From Flavivirga spongiicola (GTDB lineage Bacteria; Bacteroidota; Bacteroidia; Flavobacteriales; Flavobacteriaceae): 64,000 nt of DNA. The stretch is taken from the NCBI RefSeq assembly GCF_030540825.1, contig NZ_JAUOEO010000001.1, positions 593,001 through 657,000 on the forward strand, read 5' to 3'. This document shows, piece after piece, positions 61,955-64,000 of this stretch. The notes under the pieces are model-generated. The model was not told where the DNA came from. It did not search any database and was given only the letters and a program-made list of their open reading frames with translations. Position 1 is the stretch's first letter, and each line of letters opens with the position of its first letter. The translations under genes and the position numbers were made by a program.

Positions 61955-64000
61955 CTACATGGATTCGTGGAAAGAACGTGTGATCACTTCTAATTGCTGC
62001 TCTTTTGTTAATCTTACAAAATTAACAGCGTAACCAGAAACACGAATTGTTAATTGTGGGTATTCCTCTGGGTGCTCCATAGCATCAATCAATGTTTCCT
62101 TGTTTAATACATTGACATTAATATGTTGTGCGTTTCTAGAGAAATAACCGTCTAAAATGGTTGCTAAATTTTCTATTCTGTCTTCATCATTTGCTCCTAA
62201 AGATTTAGGTACTATTGAGAAGGTATTTGAAATACCATCTTGAGAATCTTTATAATCAATTTTAGCAACTGAGTTTAATGATGCAATGGCTCCTTGAGAA
62301 TCACGACCGTGCATTGGATTAGCCCCTGGTGCAAATGGAATCCCTTTTGCTCTACCATCTGGCGTCGCTCCAGTTTTCTTTCCATAGGCTACATTCGATG
62401 TGATTGTTAATACAGACATTGTGGGTTCCGCATTTTTATAAACCGCTAATTGCTTCAATTCATCATTAAAATTGGCAACAGCATTTGCGGCTAAAACATC
62501 CACTCTATCATCATCATTACCATAGCATGGGAAGTCACCTTCAATTTTAAAATCTACCGTTAAACCTTCTTCATTTCTTATTGGTTTTACTTTAGCGTAT
62601 TTAATTGCCGAAAGTGAGTCTGCTACAATTGATAAACCTGCTATACCGTAAGCAATATTAATACTTGGATTCGTATCGATTAATGCCATTTGAGCTTTTT
62701 CGTAATAGTATTTGTCATGCATGTAGTGAATAATGTTCATAGAGTCATTATAAACACGCGCGACATCTTTCATAGCTATTTTAAAGTTAGCCATGACATT
62801 ATCAAAATCTAAATATTCACCACAGTCGCAAGCTTCAATACCATCAACCATTTGAGTTCCTGTTATTTCACAACGCCCACCATTAATAGCTAATAATAAT
62901 GTTTTAGCTAGGTTGGTACGTGCACCAAAGAATTGGATTGATTTTCCTAATGACTGATGAGAAACACAACAAGCAATTCCGTAATCATCAGAACCTCTGC
63001 TTTTTCTCATTAGAGCATCATTTTCAAATTGAATTGATGATGTGTCTATTGATACTTTAGCACAGTAATCTTTGAAGTTTTGTGGCAGGTCTTCAGACCA
63101 AAGGATGGTCATATTAGGTTCTGGCGAAGGTCCTAAGTTATATAAGGTATTCAAGAAACGGAAAGAGGTTTTAGTTACCTTAGTTCTTCCATCATCAAAC
63201 ATACCTCCAATAGCTTCTGTTACCCAAGTTGGGTCTCCTGCGAATATTTCATCATAAGCACTCATTCTTAAATGGCGCACCATACGAAGTTTCATAACAA
63301 ACTGATCTATATATTCCTGAGCTTCTTCCTCAGTAATAAGACCTTCTTGTAAATCATTTTCAATAAAAACATCTAAAAATGTAGACACATTACCCAAAGA
63401 CATGGCTGCGCCATCTTGTTCCTTTACGGCAGCTAAGTAAGCCATGTACGTCCATTGTACTGCTTCTCTTGCATTTTCAGCAGGACGACTTAAGTCTAAA
63501 TCATATTTAGCACCTAATACAATCATTTCTTTCAATGCTCTTATTTGCTCAGAAACTTCTTCACGTAAACGAATAACAGCATCACTCATAGGACCTTCAA
63601 TCTTATCTAAATCTACCTGTTTAGATTTAATTAAGAAGTCAACTCCATATAAGGCTACACGACGATAATCACCAATAATTCTACCTCTGGCATAATTATC
63701 TGGCAATCCTGTTAAAAAACCCAATGAACGGTATTTCTTAATTTCCTTTGTATAGGCATCAAAAACACCATCATTATGTGTTTTAACATATTTAGAAAAT
63801 AACTCTGTTAATGCATCATTAGGTTTTACCCCATGTTCTGATAATGCTTTTTGAACCACTTTAAAACCTCCAAAAGGTTTCATAGTTCGTTTTAACAACT
63901 CATCCGTTTGCAACCCTACAATCACTTCATTTTCTCTGTCAATATATCCAGCATTAAAGGCACTAACAGTCGAAACTGTTTCAGTATCGATTGAGCGTAC
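61955..64000 (-). CDS. pflB: Formate C-acetyltransferase (pyruvate formate-lyase), 5'-truncated by window edge
   Basis: The frame is open to base 64000, so the first ~70 residues are outside the window. Visible are [17 protein letters not shown] near the start, the catalytic Cys pair in [11 protein letters not shown], and the glycyl-radical loop [14 protein letters not shown] close to the C-terminus, ending in RSFHESM. The enzyme converts pyruvate and CoA to acetyl-CoA and formate without oxygen, and its radical is destroyed by air. Gene order pflB, pflA, OFA transporter makes a compact formate-producing operon, suggesting the organism ferments under low oxygen. Confidence 0.97.
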   Translation of the reverse strand, partial: VRSIDTETVSTVSAFNAGYIDRENEVIVGLQTDELLKRTMKPFGGFKVVQKALSEHGVKPNDALTELFSKYVKTHNDGVFDAYTKEIKKYRSLGFLTGLPDNYARGRIIGDYRRVALYGVDFLIKSKQVDLDKIEGPMSDAVIRLREEVSEQIRALKEMIVLGAKYDLDLSRPAENAREAVQWTYMAYLAAVKEQDGAAMSLGNVSTFLDVFIENDLQEGLITEEEAQEYIDQFVMKLRMVRHLRMSAYDEIFAGDPTWVTEAIGGMFDDGRTKVTKTSFRFLNTLYNLGPSPEPNMTILWSEDLPQNFKDYCAKVSIDTSSIQFENDALMRKSRGSDDYGIACCVSHQSLGKSIQFFGARTNLAKTLLLAINGGRCEITGTQMVDGIEACDCGEYLDFDNVMANFKIAMKDVARVYNDSMNIIHYMHDKYYYEKAQMALIDTNPSINIAYGIAGLSIVADSLSAIKYAKVKPIRNEEGLTVDFKIEGDFPCYGNDDDRVDVLAANAVANFNDELKQLAVYKNAEPTMSVLTITSNVAYGKKTGATPDGRAKGIPFAPGANPMHGRDSQGAIASLNSVAKIDYKDSQDGISNTFSIVPKSLGANDEDRIENLATILDGYFSRNAQHINVNVLNKETLIDAMEHPEEYPQLTIRVSGYAVNFVRLTKEQQLEVITRSFHESM

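Noticed and set aside
1..64000. Search for tRNA, rRNA, CRISPR arrays, IS elements and integrase genes
   Set aside because: No cloverleaf, spaced direct repeats, transposase or recombinase motif was found by reading both strands; a short or diverged tRNA could still be missed without a covariance search.

Overview
The window comes from an AT-rich member of the Bacteroidota, almost certainly a Flavobacteriaceae bacterium. Supporting signs are a type IX secretion (por) C-terminal sorting tail on a metalloprotease, promoters of the Bacteroidota TTG-N19-TAnnTTTG type in front of both ribosomal protein genes, weak Shine-Dalgarno signals, lineage families such as DUF4199 and the GlmU-like nucleotidyltransferase, and GC-rich palindromic repeats scattered in an AT-rich background. 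The genus cannot be read from the sequence. No tRNA, rRNA, IS element, prophage or CRISPR array was seen.

Bases 1-16501 are an accessory surface-glycan or glycolipid cluster. It holds two methyltransferases, two cobalamin-type radical SAM proteins, a SPASM radical SAM protein, GT-C, GT2 and GT87-like membrane glycosyltransferases, a flippase, a CxxCH lipoprotein, and a carbamoyltransferase followed by DUF5989 and SxtJ small membrane proteins. Next come an opposing SGNH hydrolase, a decayed APS kinase gene and a sulfotransferase. The product is probably a lipid-linked glycan carrying carbamoyl, methyl and possibly sulfate or acyl groups. A small cytochrome c lipoprotein and a secreted M43 metalloprotease follow.

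Bases 19.8-41.9 kb are mostly core genes: carB (without the MGS domain), rpmH, a TPR protein, a lytic transglycosylase, mtaB, an unusual ABC cassette with an SBP-5 lipoprotein, a YhhN-like protein, a PD40 protein, a GlmU-like protein and rpmE2. These are followed by DUF4199, a GT2, a phosphosugar mutase and an MsbA-like exporter.

Bases 42-49.2 kb carry two parallel ECF sigma modules, each encoding a sigma factor, a one-TM protein and a CpxP/Spy-like periplasmic protein. They flank a Ycf48-like protein, a SCO copper chaperone, a MORN lipoprotein and a YHYH-domain lipoprotein.

Bases 49.3-59.6 kb hold an RsmB-type RNA methyltransferase, a DHFR/RibD-like protein, a fructosamine kinase, a DUF6934 protein with a 56-aa basic partner, purL (with a palindromic repeat read in frame) and ppdK. 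The right end is a fermentation locus on the minus strand: pflB (running off the window), pflA (no canonical start codon, preceded by a 16-bp hairpin) and an OFA-family transporter.

The strongest leads are the glycan cluster, the cysC decay next to the sulfotransferase, the repeat inside purL, the pflB-pflA junction, and the palindrome-rich region in front of the first sigma factor, which also contains an ncRNA candidate.
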